Assembly: GCA_019415425.1 (NCBI GenBank)
Contig: DXZF01000420.1
Coordinates: forward strand, 1 to 11,453
From: Bacillota bacterium
Lineage (GTDB): Bacteria; Bacillota; Clostridia; Christensenellales; QAND01
DNA length: 11,453 nucleotides
Reading direction: 5' to 3'
The position numbers and the translations under genes are program-made. Below, in pieces: positions 1 to 6,504 of the stretch (its first letter is position 1; each line of letters opens with the position of its first letter). The notes under the pieces are model-generated. The model did not search any database and was not told the DNA's origin. It worked only from the letters and a program-made list of their open reading frames with translations.

Positions 1-606
1 GTGCCCGGCATCTGTGATGAAGCGCTTTTGCTTTTCGTAGTTCTCGGAAAACGGCTTGACGATGCGCCCGGAGAAGAAGATCATCAATAGCAGCACGCAC
101 AGCAGCCCCGCTGCGGAGATGCCCGCACTGGTGAGCACAAACGTGCGAAACGTATCTAGGCTGCGCCCGCAGTCCAAAAAGATCATCTGCGTCTGCGCAT
201 CCGCCGTGTACACGATGTACCGGTAATCCTCCACAAACCCCTGCGCCCTGCCCTCGCGCCAGATCTGCTGGGCATACGCCATGGCCGTGGCCGTATCCAC
301 GGCCGCGATCTTACCGGTGTTGGTGGCGACAACCGTGCCCGCTTCGTTCAAGGTGACGGTAAAATAGCGGGATTCATAGGGCAGTTCCGGCGAACCCAGC
401 TTGCCGTCCTTGGGCGGTTTTTCCAGGCGATTGGCGGGGCTGGGAAAGCTGCCGCCGTTTTCCCTGAGAATGGCGAGCGTCTCATCCGCGGTAAAGACCA
501 CCTTGCGGTAGTTGAGGATGGCGGCGCCCCCCACGATGACGAGCAGCACGATGAACAGCGAAAGCATGGAGGCTACGATCAGCTTCATGCGCAGTTTTTT
601 GATCAT
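1..606 (-). CDS. Sensor histidine kinase, N-terminal part (cut by window edge)
   Basis: Membrane sensor kinase partner of the response regulator encoded just upstream. The 202 visible residues start MIKKLRMKLIVASM and show a first membrane segment at about residues 8-31, an extracytoplasmic sensing region at about 32-156, a second membrane segment at about 157-178, a short GRIVKPF linker in the HAMP position, then KRFITDAGH. The last His, at base 1, matches the phospho-accepting His of the HisKA H-box, so the dimerisation remainder and the ATPase domain lie outside the window. The start codon overlaps the regulator's stop as ATGA, which indicates translational coupling. The extracytoplasmic region has no domain I recognise, so the signal is unknown. 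Assignment as a kinase is secure; the ligand and regulon are not. Confidence 0.9.
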   Translation of the reverse strand, partial: MIKKLRMKLIVASMLSLFIVLLVIVGGAAILNYRKVVFTADETLAILRENGGSFPSPANRLEKPPKDGKLGSPELPYESRYFTVTLNEAGTVVATNTGKIAAVDTATAMAYAQQIWREGRAQGFVEDYRYIVYTADAQTQMIFLDCGRSLDTFRTFVLTSAGISAAGLLCVLLLMIFFSGRIVKPFSENYEKQKRFITDAGH

Positions 607-1277
607 GCCTTTTCCTCCAGCGAATACCCGGCATTGCGGGTCGCCTTGATTTGGATATTGGCGTGCAGCGCCGCCAGTTTTTTGCGCAGATACGAGATGT
701 ACACCCAGACCACGTTGATCTCCGCCTCGCTGTCGTACCCCCAGATATTCTCCAAAAACCGCTCAGAGGGAATCAGGCTACGGGGATTGCGCATCAACAG
801 TTCCAGCATCTGAAACTCCTTGTTTGCCAGGCGGAAACTGCCGCTGGGGGGGGAGAGCTCAAAGGTGGCCTGGTCCAGCGTCACATTGGCCAGGTGCAGC
901 TGGGCGCTGCTCTGGGCGGTTTGCGTGCGCGTCATGGCGCGGATGCGGGCCAAAAGCTCTCTGGCGTGAAACGGCTTGGTCAGGTAATCGTTGGCGCCGG
1001 CGTCCAGCCCCAGCACCTTGTCATCCACCTCGGATTTGGCGGTCAACAGCAGCACGGGGATGAGATTGCCCTTTTCCCGTATCTGCTTCAACACCGTAAT
1101 CCCGTCCACCTTTGGCATCATGATGTCCAAAATGACGCCGTCATAGTTGTCCGCTTCCAAATATTGCAGCGCGGTTTCCCCATCGTACACGGCGTCTACG
1201 GAATAGTTGTTCCGCTCCAAAATCGTCACCAGTGCCTTGGAAAGCTGCTTTTCGTCCTCTGCCAGCAACAGCCTCAT
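603..1277 (-). CDS. OmpR/PhoB-family response regulator
   Basis: DNA-binding response regulator of a two-component system, 224 aa, the normal length for the OmpR family. The receiver domain (about residues 1-118) shows the acidic pair E7/D8, phospho-acceptor D51 in VILDIMMPKVDG, T79 and K101 in YLTKPF. A winged-helix effector domain follows (about 128-220), ending with the RNAGY wing typical of the family. The ATG is preceded by GGAGGG at 6-7 nt. The stop overlaps the kinase start by ATGA, so the two are made as a pair. Phosphorylated by the adjacent kinase, it would bind DNA as a dimer. Targets cannot be read here; neighbouring genes are separately promoted and need not be in its regulon. 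Confidence 0.95.
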   Translation of the reverse strand: MRLLLAEDEKQLSKALVTILERNNYSVDAVYDGETALQYLEADNYDGVILDIMMPKVDGITVLKQIREKGNLIPVLLLTAKSEVDDKVLGLDAGANDYLTKPFHARELLARIRAMTRTQTAQSSAQLHLANVTLDQATFELSPPSGSFRLANKEFQMLELLMRNPRSLIPSERFLENIWGYDSEAEINVVWVYISYLRKKLAALHANIQIKATRNAGYSLEEKA

Positions 1278-1379
1278 GCCCGTCCCTCCATGGCGATGGA
1301 TTGCCCCGGCGCAACGGCCGCCGGGCGCCGGTCAATCGCAAAGCCGTATTGCACATCCAACGCTCGATAAATCGATTTT

Positions 1380-1385
1380 ATCATA
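1380..1385 (-). promoter_or_regulatory. Possible -10 element for the two-component operon
   Basis: TATGAT on the minus strand about 100 nt upstream of the regulator start, followed by an A-rich stretch. No good -35 hexamer sits 16-18 nt upstream (AGCCTC at 17 nt), so promoter function is only a suggestion; an activator-dependent or autoregulated promoter would fit. Confidence 0.3.
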
Positions 1386-1549
1386 GCCGCGCCACTTTAA
1401 ACGAGGCTAAAATCTTTGCGGGCATCGCAAGGTTCCACTGCCTGCACACAGCCGCTTGCAGCGGGGGGCGTTGTGCCGGATTGCGCCGTGCGCCCGCGGT
1501 TCGCGCGCCACGGCCGCACCGCACGTACCCCGGGTTGCCACTTTTATGC

Positions 1550-1577
1550 AAAAGCGGCCCCCAGTGGGCCGCCTTTG
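1550..1577 (-). terminator. Rho-independent terminator of the cyclase-like regulator gene
   Basis: A 7-bp perfect stem GCGGCCC/GGGCCGC (1554-1560 with 1566-1572) with a 5-nt loop. On the minus strand it is followed by TTTT and then an A/T-rich run, about 26 nt past the stop codon at 1603. A short A-run on the other side could make it weakly bidirectional, but no plus-strand gene ends here. Confidence 0.65.
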
Positions 1578-1602
1578 GCAGCGGTTCGATTGTGTACTGC
1601 GT

Positions 1603-2364
1603 TTACGGCTCCCAGATGGGCCGAAAGCGCAGAATCCGGCTGGGCCTTCCATACTGGCCCATCAGCTTTTCACCGGCCACTTCGCAGTACCCGGCATCGC
1701 ACAGCTTGAGGATCATGCGATCCATCGTGCGCACATGTATGCCACACATCGCGGCCAGCTCCCGGGAGGTAAATTCGTTTGTCTGCGCCTGCGCCACGCA
1801 GCGAAAGACGGCGTGCACCGCATTGGCGCTCAGCCCCGTCTGCCGGGCGATCTCATAGATGCGCTGGTCGATGTCCTCCCCGCTCTCCCCCTTGCGCAGG
1901 CCGTTGAGCGGGCCGATCACTTCGTTGTTCCCAAAGACGACGTACGCCCCGCCGCCCGCATGCCGTCGCGCGCGCTTGATGCCCTCATACGCGTTGAACT
2001 TGGATGCATTGGCCGTCCTTCCGTAGCCAATGCCCATGCAGACGCGCACCACGCTGGCTTCGCGAAGCATCTGCAGCAGGTAAAAATCCTGGTACCCCCT
2101 CGTCTCCCGCTCCACGCTCTTTCTGGTGGTAAAGATCATGAATGCATTGGGCCCCTGCTCCACCAGCACGCCGTCGATCCGGCTATTGAACAGGTACAGC
2201 TTATCCAAAATGCGCAGGCGCTGGCACAGGTACGCGTACTCTTCCTCGTGCAATAGCGAATACGCCGTGGGCAGTTGCAGTTGGATGGCCAGCACGACGA
2301 TCTGATTCTCGCTGTTCTGCTGCGCGATGCAGCGAAGCTGCAGGTTTTGAATGCCCTGTGCCAT
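1603..2364 (-). CDS. Putative transcriptional regulator: degenerate nucleotide-cyclase-like domain plus winged helix
   Basis: Probable cytoplasmic regulator, about 253 aa. Residues about 15-145 have a pattern like GGDEF/GTP-cyclohydrolase-III nucleotide-cyclase folds: a hydrophobic strand ENQIVVLAIQLQ, then MGIGYGRTANASKFNAYEG, then ARRHAGGGAYVVF. There is no GGDEF signature, so nucleotide binding or sensing is more likely than cyclisation. The C-terminus (about 165-250) carries helix-turn-helix-like segments, EIARQTGLSANAVHAVF and SRELAAMCGIHVRTMDRMI, followed by a wing. Start: an upstream in-frame GTG at 2394 has no ribosome binding site, and an ATG at 2382 has only a weak one. The ATG at 2364 has AGAGG at 5 nt and was chosen with moderate confidence. 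The gene is divergent from 2629-3030, which may be a target. I do not know a named homologue. Confidence 0.7.
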   Translation of the reverse strand: MAQGIQNLQLRCIAQQNSENQIVVLAIQLQLPTAYSLLHEEEYAYLCQRLRILDKLYLFNSRIDGVLVEQGPNAFMIFTTRKSVERETRGYQDFYLLQMLREASVVRVCMGIGYGRTANASKFNAYEGIKRARRHAGGGAYVVFGNNEVIGPLNGLRKGESGEDIDQRIYEIARQTGLSANAVHAVFRCVAQAQTNEFTSRELAAMCGIHVRTMDRMILKLCDAGYCEVAGEKLMGQYGRPSRILRFRPIWEP

Positions 2365-2448
2365 GACGTCCTCTGCGGGCATCGTCTTTCCCACGGGCGC
2401 CGGTGCCCCGTTGCGCCTGTGGGTTTCTCGCCGTTTGGCTCCACCTCG

Positions 2449-2476
2449 ATTGTAACGCCCCGCCCGTTGTCTTTAA
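2449..2476 (-). promoter_or_regulatory. Candidate promoter of the cyclase-like regulator gene
   Basis: On the minus strand TACAAT (2449-2454, one mismatch to the -10 consensus) lies 16 nt from TTAAAG (2471-2476, half-matching the -35). This is about 85 nt before the chosen start. Weak on the -35 side. Confidence 0.35.
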
Positions 2477-2527
2477 CAGGCCGCAATCTGTCTAAAAGTC
2501 CTCCTGGGCGCATCGCCATCTTGCACT

Positions 2528-2555
2528 TTGCATTTCTGTAGGCATGCGCTATGAT
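2528..2555 (+). promoter_or_regulatory. Candidate promoter of the 133-aa protein gene
   Basis: TTGCAT (2528-2533), a 16-nt spacer, then TATGAT (2550-2555). Transcription would start near 2562, leaving a leader of about 67 nt to the start at 2629. It shares the 264-bp divergent region with the regulator gene, so co-regulation or regulation by that protein is plausible. Confidence 0.4.
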
Positions 2556-2628
2556 GAAGGGGATACGCGCCCTGCGCCCGCTCCGACGTGCGTTTGCCGG
2601 CGGGCGCAGCAAAAAAGGAGGTTTGCCC

Positions 2629-3030
2629 ATGCCACTCTCCCACGGCTTTACGGTGTACGAGCAGGACGGCCTGCGCGTGACGCGCTATGCCGACAGGACC
2701 GGCCCGTTCACGGTGGACGGGGTCACGTATCTGAGCCTTTTTGCGCTCAACCAGGCGCCCACGACCGCATCTGCCAGCCGGCTGTACCCGTGCTTTGACG
2801 CATTTGACCGCATGCATGAGGACCGCTACTTCCGCTGGTCGTTCCCATGCGCCAGCATCCAGGAGGCCGACGCTCTGCAACAGCGCATTGCACAGGGCGC
2901 GGTGCGCCTGGCGCAGCTCTCGGACCCGCAGTACGACTTTGCCTGGGGCGAGTATGCCCGCGTGCCGGTTCTGCCCATGGTCTATGCCGAGGACGGCGAG
3001 GACTGGCTGATCGTGCTGGAACCGGCCTGA
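2629..3030 (+). CDS. Hypothetical protein, 133 aa
   Basis: I do not recognise the family. The start is well defined: AAGGAGG sits 7 nt before the ATG at 2629, and the longer frame back to 2551 has no such site. The protein begins MPLSHGFTVYEQDG. It is soluble-looking, with no signal peptide or membrane segment, and mixes aromatic-rich, strand-like segments (GVTYLSLFAL, RYFRWSFPCAS) with one helix-like segment around EADALQQRIAQGAVRLAQL. It ends with the acidic EDGEDWLIVLEPA. It is monocistronic, reads towards the convergent 187-aa gene and is divergent from a putative regulator. Coding status rests on the ribosome binding site, flanking promoter and terminator signals and normal composition. 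Function unknown. Confidence 0.7.
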   Translation: MPLSHGFTVYEQDGLRVTRYADRTGPFTVDGVTYLSLFALNQAPTTASASRLYPCFDAFDRMHEDRYFRWSFPCASIQEADALQQRIAQGAVRLAQLSDPQYDFAWGEYARVPVLPMVYAEDGEDWLIVLEPA

Positions 3031-3054
3031 CGCGCAATTGCACCACACGGAAAC

Positions 3055-3080
3055 GGGCGCACAACGCATGTTGCGCGCCC
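3055..3080. terminator. Hairpin between convergent genes, probable shared terminator
   Basis: An 11-position stem with one A/C mismatch (GGGCGC-A-CAAC against GTTG-C-GCGCCC) and a 4-nt GCAT loop. It starts 24 nt past the 133-aa gene's stop and ends 10 nt before the stop of the convergent 187-aa gene. Both flanks have only a short, interrupted T-run (TTCTC on plus, GTTTCC on minus), so termination efficiency is uncertain. Confidence 0.5.
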
Positions 3081-3090
3081 TTCTCAAATC

Positions 3091-3654
3091 CTATAGGCGA
3101 ATCCATCCGCCATCCGTCAACGCCTGTGCCGTCTGCTGGAGCGGACGCCCCCGGTCGCACGCGGCAAAGCATGCGCTGTCAAACGGCACGTTGGACGGGA
3201 TGATCTTGATGGAAATGGGCGGCTGTTTGAAGCCGTCTACGCCCGCGCGCCACTGCGGCACGCGCGTGGTATCGGTCGTGGGGGGAATATACGTCTCGTA
3301 CGCCTCCCGCTGGCCGGAACCCGCCTCCCATCCGTCTTGCCAGATGCGCACAAAGTGCTGACGGCCGGCGGCCTGCACCAGCGTATGCAGCGTGATGGAT
3401 GCATCGCACAGCACCAGGGAGAGCAGGTGGGCGTTGCCATCCACCACGTACAGCGCGTCCCCGATGCGGTTGACGATGATCGCCTTGTCCAGCCCCTGGG
3501 GATATTCGCGTTTTAGAAACCACGCGACGCCGTTTTGCCGGATCGCGGTACAAAAGCGCTGCAGCCGCGCGCGTGCCGATGCATCTTGCAGAAAAAAGGT
3601 GTGATGTCCAATTGCGCCGATAAACTGTGCGCACGGCGTCTGCCACACGTCCAT
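3091..3654 (-). CDS. Hypothetical protein, 187 aa, with a ParB-like DGNxH motif
   Basis: No confident family. The start at 3654 (MDVWQTPCAQ) has AGGAGG 9 nt upstream; a longer open frame to 3927 reads Arg/Cys-rich and overlaps the ATPase gene, so it was rejected. Residues about 50-80 read YPQGLDKAIIVNRIGDALYV followed by V71-D72-G73-N74-A75-H76-LL. This resembles the core of ParB/sulfiredoxin-like domains (consensus roughly VDGxHRL), though the Arg after the His is absent. No signal peptide or membrane segment. It lies 127 bp downstream of the importer operon on the same strand, with its own candidate promoter and no clear terminator between, so some read-through is possible. The resemblance is weak; treat function as unknown. 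Confidence 0.65.
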   Translation of the reverse strand: MDVWQTPCAQFIGAIGHHTFFLQDASARARLQRFCTAIRQNGVAWFLKREYPQGLDKAIIVNRIGDALYVVDGNAHLLSLVLCDASITLHTLVQAAGRQHFVRIWQDGWEAGSGQREAYETYIPPTTDTTRVPQWRAGVDGFKQPPISIKIIPSNVPFDSACFAACDRGRPLQQTAQALTDGGWIRL

Positions 3655-3693
3655 GTCGCTTCGCCTCCTCTTGCCGTACACGTCTCTCCCTCT

Positions 3694-3722
3694 ATTCTCT
3701 ACGCTTCTGCTGCCAATGGCAA
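3694..3722 (-). promoter_or_regulatory. Candidate promoter of the 187-aa protein gene
   Basis: Minus strand TTGCCA (3717-3722, five of six to the -35 consensus), a 17-nt spacer, then GAGAAT (3694-3699, four of six). About 40 nt before the start codon. It would allow expression independent of the importer operon. Confidence 0.4.
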
Positions 3723-3781
3723 GATGGAAAAGGCATTTTTGCATCCCCACACATCCTGTTTTGCCCACAGGCGCTCCATCG

Positions 3782-4582
3782 TCATTGGGCTGCGCCAGGC
3801 GCCGCACCCCTTTCCCGGCACGGGCTGCACACGTAATGCCAATCCCCCTGTGCGTCCTGTAGCCGCTGTACCTGCACGCCGAACACCTGCTGCAAAAGCG
3901 ACGTCTGCAAGAGCGGTTCCGGCGCACCCAGATATGCGACGCGGCCCTGCTTTAGCACGCACAGGGTATCCGCCACGGCCAGCGCCTGGCACAGATCGTG
4001 CAGCACCAGGCCCACCGCCTTGCCCGCCTCATGCGCCAATTGCCGGATGCACCCGAGCAGCTCCAGTTGATGGTGCACGTCCAAAAACGTCGTGGGTTCG
4101 TCCAGCAGCATCGTCTGCGTATCCTGCGCCAGCAGCATGGCCAAATACGCCTTTTGCCGTTCCCCGCCCGACAGGCGCGCCGTGTTGGCATGCCGCAGGG
4201 CCCAGATGTCCATGCGCTGCATGGCCTCTTGTACGATCTGCGCATCCCGCTGCGTGCGCCTGCGCGCAAACCCCTGGTGCGGAAACCGCCCGTGCTCCAC
4301 CAGCGCCGCCACGGGGATCTGCGGCACCTGCCGCACCTGTGGCAGCACCGCCACCTGTTGCGCAAAGGCCTTGGGGGCATACGCCTGCACCGGCTTCCCA
4401 TCCAGGTAGACCGCGCCCGACTGCACCGGCAGCAGGCGCGCCGCAACCGACAACAGCGTCGTCTTTCCGCAGCCGTTGGGGCCCACGATGCACGTCACCG
4501 TTTGGGGGGCAAAGCACAGCGATACGTCGTATAATACCTGTTTGTGCGCGTAACCCGCGCAAACCTGTGCCAGTTCAATCAT
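3782..4582 (-). CDS. ABC transporter ATP-binding protein, FecE/BtuD type
   Basis: Cytoplasmic ATPase driving import through the permease encoded just upstream, 266 aa, usual for the iron-siderophore/heme/cobalamin class. All nucleotide-binding motifs are intact: Walker A GPNGCGKTT (34-42), Q-loop Q82 in VLPQVRQ, signature LSGGERQ (137-143), Walker B TMLLDEP (157-163), D-loop FLD (166-168) and switch His H195 in LVLHD. The start overlaps the permease stop by 8 nt, so it is translationally coupled. It is the last of four overlapping genes. The C-terminal tail after about residue 240 (QGDWHYVCSPCRE...) is a short extension of no known role. Class assignment is firm; the substrate is not. Confidence 0.95.
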   Translation of the reverse strand: MIELAQVCAGYAHKQVLYDVSLCFAPQTVTCIVGPNGCGKTTLLSVAARLLPVQSGAVYLDGKPVQAYAPKAFAQQVAVLPQVRQVPQIPVAALVEHGRFPHQGFARRRTQRDAQIVQEAMQRMDIWALRHANTARLSGGERQKAYLAMLLAQDTQTMLLDEPTTFLDVHHQLELLGCIRQLAHEAGKAVGLVLHDLCQALAVADTLCVLKQGRVAYLGAPEPLLQTSLLQQVFGVQVQRLQDAQGDWHYVCSPCRERGAAPGAAQ

Positions 4583-5570
4583 ACAACCGCCCCCGTTTCT
4601 GCCGCAGCAACAGCATTAGGAAAAAGGGCCCTCCGATAAACGACAGCACGATGCCCACTGGAATCTCATACGGCGCGAACAGCACGCGCGAGAGCAGATC
4701 GCACAGCAGCGTAAACGCCGCGCCCAGCAGCGCGCACAGCGGCACCAGCGCTTTCTGATCGTATCCGATCAAAAAGCGCGCGGCGTGCGGCACGATCAGC
4801 CCGATAAACCCCAACAGCCCTGCAAAGCTGACGGCGCCGCCGGCCAACATGGCCGCGGCCAGCAACAGGGCAAAGCGCACCGCGCGCGTGCGCAGCCCCA
4901 GCGAGGTGGCGACTTCATCGCCCAGCATCAGTACGTTCATCTGCTTTCTCAGCACAAACGCGAGCAACATGCCCGCCGCAATGACCGCCATCGCGGGCAG
5001 CATCTGCCGCATGTACACGCCCGACAGGCCGCCGATCATAAACGACATCCGGCTGGTCTGCGCCTCGGGCACCAGTGTGAGCACCGTATCGGTCATGGCG
5101 CCCAAAAAGCTCGAGATCGCAATTCCCGCCAGCACCAGCGTCATGCGCGACGCGCCGGTCGCGCTGGCGATGAAATAGATCAGCAGCGTGGCGACCAGCG
5201 CGCCCAGCATGGCCGCAAGCGGTGTGAACAGCAGCAGCGAGGGGAAGAACGCCGCGAGCAGCAGCGTAAACAGGCCCGCCCCCGCATTGACGCCGATGAT
5301 GTTGGGCCCTGCCAACGCATTGTTGAGCACGGTCTGCAAGATCAGGCCCGAAACGCTCAGCGCCGCGCCCGCAAGCACCGCCGCGATCGTGCGCGGCAAC
5401 CGCACCAGCAAGCAGATCTGCCGCACCGCACCCGTTGCGCGCCCCGTGAGCGCCTGCCACACCTGCCCGGGCGAAAGCGCCACCGCCCCCACGCACAGGC
5501 TGAGCAGCGCGCAACCCAAAAGGGCCATGGCGGCAACGGCCATGGCCCAGCGTGTGCGGCTACTGCGCAT
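4575..5570 (-). CDS. FecCD/BtuC-family ABC permease
   Basis: Membrane permease of a metal-chelate importer, 331 aa from the chosen start, normal for the family. It is strongly hydrophobic with about 9-10 predictable membrane segments. Recognisable FecCD stretches are LPRTIAAVLAGAALSVSG, then ALAGPNIIGVNAGAG near the first third, and GFIGLIVPHAARFLIG late, near the ATPase-coupling region. A single permease gene implies a homodimer. Start: the ATG at 5570 (MRSSRTRWAM) overlaps the binding-protein stop by 11 nt and gives a standard N-terminus. An ATG at 5600 with a GGGAG-like site would add ten residues and overlap more, and cannot be excluded. The gene overlaps the ATPase gene by 8 nt. Confidence 0.93.
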   Translation of the reverse strand: MRSSRTRWAMAVAAMALLGCALLSLCVGAVALSPGQVWQALTGRATGAVRQICLLVRLPRTIAAVLAGAALSVSGLILQTVLNNALAGPNIIGVNAGAGLFTLLLAAFFPSLLLFTPLAAMLGALVATLLIYFIASATGASRMTLVLAGIAISSFLGAMTDTVLTLVPEAQTSRMSFMIGGLSGVYMRQMLPAMAVIAAGMLLAFVLRKQMNVLMLGDEVATSLGLRTRAVRFALLLAAAMLAGGAVSFAGLLGFIGLIVPHAARFLIGYDQKALVPLCALLGAAFTLLCDLLSRVLFAPYEIPVGIVLSFIGGPFFLMLLLRQKRGRLYD

Positions 5571-6504
5571 CGGGATAGAGGATGTGCAACAGCGCTTCAT
5601 AGCTCTCCCCCCATCTGGCATTGGGCTTGTAGTGGAACAGCTGCTTGTCCAGCAACACCAGCCGGTCGTTTTGCACCGCCGTCAGTTCCCCCCATGCCGG
5701 GTTCTGCACAAACGCCTTTTCAAACGCCTCCATCGCCCTTTCGCTATCGCCCATGGTGGTGACGAGGATGATGTCGGGGTCCTCCTGCAAGATCACTTCC
5801 ATGCTCACGTCCTCGAGCAGCGAGGGATGCTGGCTGGCGATGTTGACCGCGCCCAGATCGCGGATCATGGCGCCGGTCATGTTGTCATCGCCCTTGGCCT
5901 TGGCGCCGGTGCCCAGCGCGCGCAAAAACAACACCTTGGGATGCGTGGGCTGTGCCTGCGCCGTCTCAACGGCGCGCTGCACGCGCCGCTGCACCGCGGT
6001 GCCGTTTTGCTCGTACAGATCGGCGCGGCCGGTCAACTCCGTGCAGGTCTTGAGCATGCGCAAATAGTCCTCAAACAGATCGACTTTGAAAAAGGCGCAC
6101 GGGATCTGCGCGTCCTTGAGCGTCTGTGCCAGCCGCACGTGCCCCTCGATATCCGCCGAGAGCAGCACCAGATCCGGCTGCAGTTCCAGAATCTTTTCGG
6201 CATTGGGCGATTTGACGGTGCCGATGATGGCCACGTCCTCGCCCAGCTCCATGTTGCGCTCGCTCACGGCGTCCTCCGTCGTGCCGACGATGGTGCCGCC
6301 CGCCAGTACCCACGTCTCTGCATACGAGCCCAGCGCGCTCACCACGCGCTCCGGCCGCTTGGCAAGCTGCACCTGATTTTGCAGGTCGTCCACAAACGTG
6401 ATCGCCGCCTGCGTTGGCTCCGAAGCCGGCCGGCTGCATCCGGCCAGCGCCGTCGCCGCCAGGCACAGCGCCAGTGCGACGCCCAGCGCCTTTTTCCTCA
6501 GCAC
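5560..6504 (-). CDS. Periplasmic-binding-like lipoprotein of a metal-chelate ABC importer (Peripla_BP_2)
   Basis: Extracellular, lipid-anchored substrate receptor, 314 aa. A signal peptide (MLRKKALGVALALCLAAT) leads to the lipobox LAGC, with acylated Cys23, as expected in a monoderm. The mature part follows the FepB/BtuF fold: RPERVVSALGSYAETWVLAGG, then a first lobe with KILELQPDLVLLSADI. A long linking helix follows, then the second lobe with GDDNMTGAMIRDLGAVNIA and EVILQEDPDIILVTTMG. The start is GTG at 6504 with GGAGG 6 nt upstream, overlapping the stop of the reductase gene by 7 nt. The family binds ferric siderophores, heme, cobalamin or similar chelates; nothing here picks one. Confidence 0.93.
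   Translation of the reverse strand: MLRKKALGVALALCLAATALAGCSRPASEPTQAAITFVDDLQNQVQLAKRPERVVSALGSYAETWVLAGGTIVGTTEDAVSERNMELGEDVAIIGTVKSPNAEKILELQPDLVLLSADIEGHVRLAQTLKDAQIPCAFFKVDLFEDYLRMLKTCTELTGRADLYEQNGTAVQRRVQRAVETAQAQPTHPKVLFLRALGTGAKAKGDDNMTGAMIRDLGAVNIASQHPSLLEDVSMEVILQEDPDIILVTTMGDSERAMEAFEKAFVQNPAWGELTAVQNDRLVLLDKQLFHYKPNARWGESYEALLHILYPDAQ

Larger units (their letters stand above)
1278..1602. other. Intergenic region between the response regulator and the next gene
   Basis: This 325-base stretch has no convincing coding frame. On its left it holds the leader of the two-component operon, including a GC-rich hairpin (7-bp stem CCCGGCG at 1305-1311 with CGCCGGG at 1319-1325). That hairpin lacks a T-tract, so it is not a terminator. 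On its right, at 1550-1577, it holds the terminator of the following minus-strand gene. The middle, about 1400-1545, shows nothing I can name. Confidence 0.6.

Noticed and set aside
651..1370. Plus-strand open frame opposite the response regulator
   Set aside because: Gln/His/Arg-rich shadow of a gene with all receiver-domain residues intact.
1456..2256. Plus-strand open frame opposite the cyclase-like regulator
   Set aside because: It spans the terminator and lacks a ribosome binding site; the minus-strand product has coherent domains.
3091..3927. Longer version of the 187-aa protein starting at 3927
   Set aside because: The extra 91 residues are Arg/Cys/Gly-rich, overlap the ATPase gene's 3' end and lack a ribosome binding site, while 3654 has AGGAGG.
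3535..4758. Long plus-strand open frame (about 407 codons) opposite the ATPase gene
   Set aside because: The product is Pro/Ala/Arg-rich with no family resemblance and is antisense to an intact, motif-complete ATPase; typical GC-driven antisense frame.
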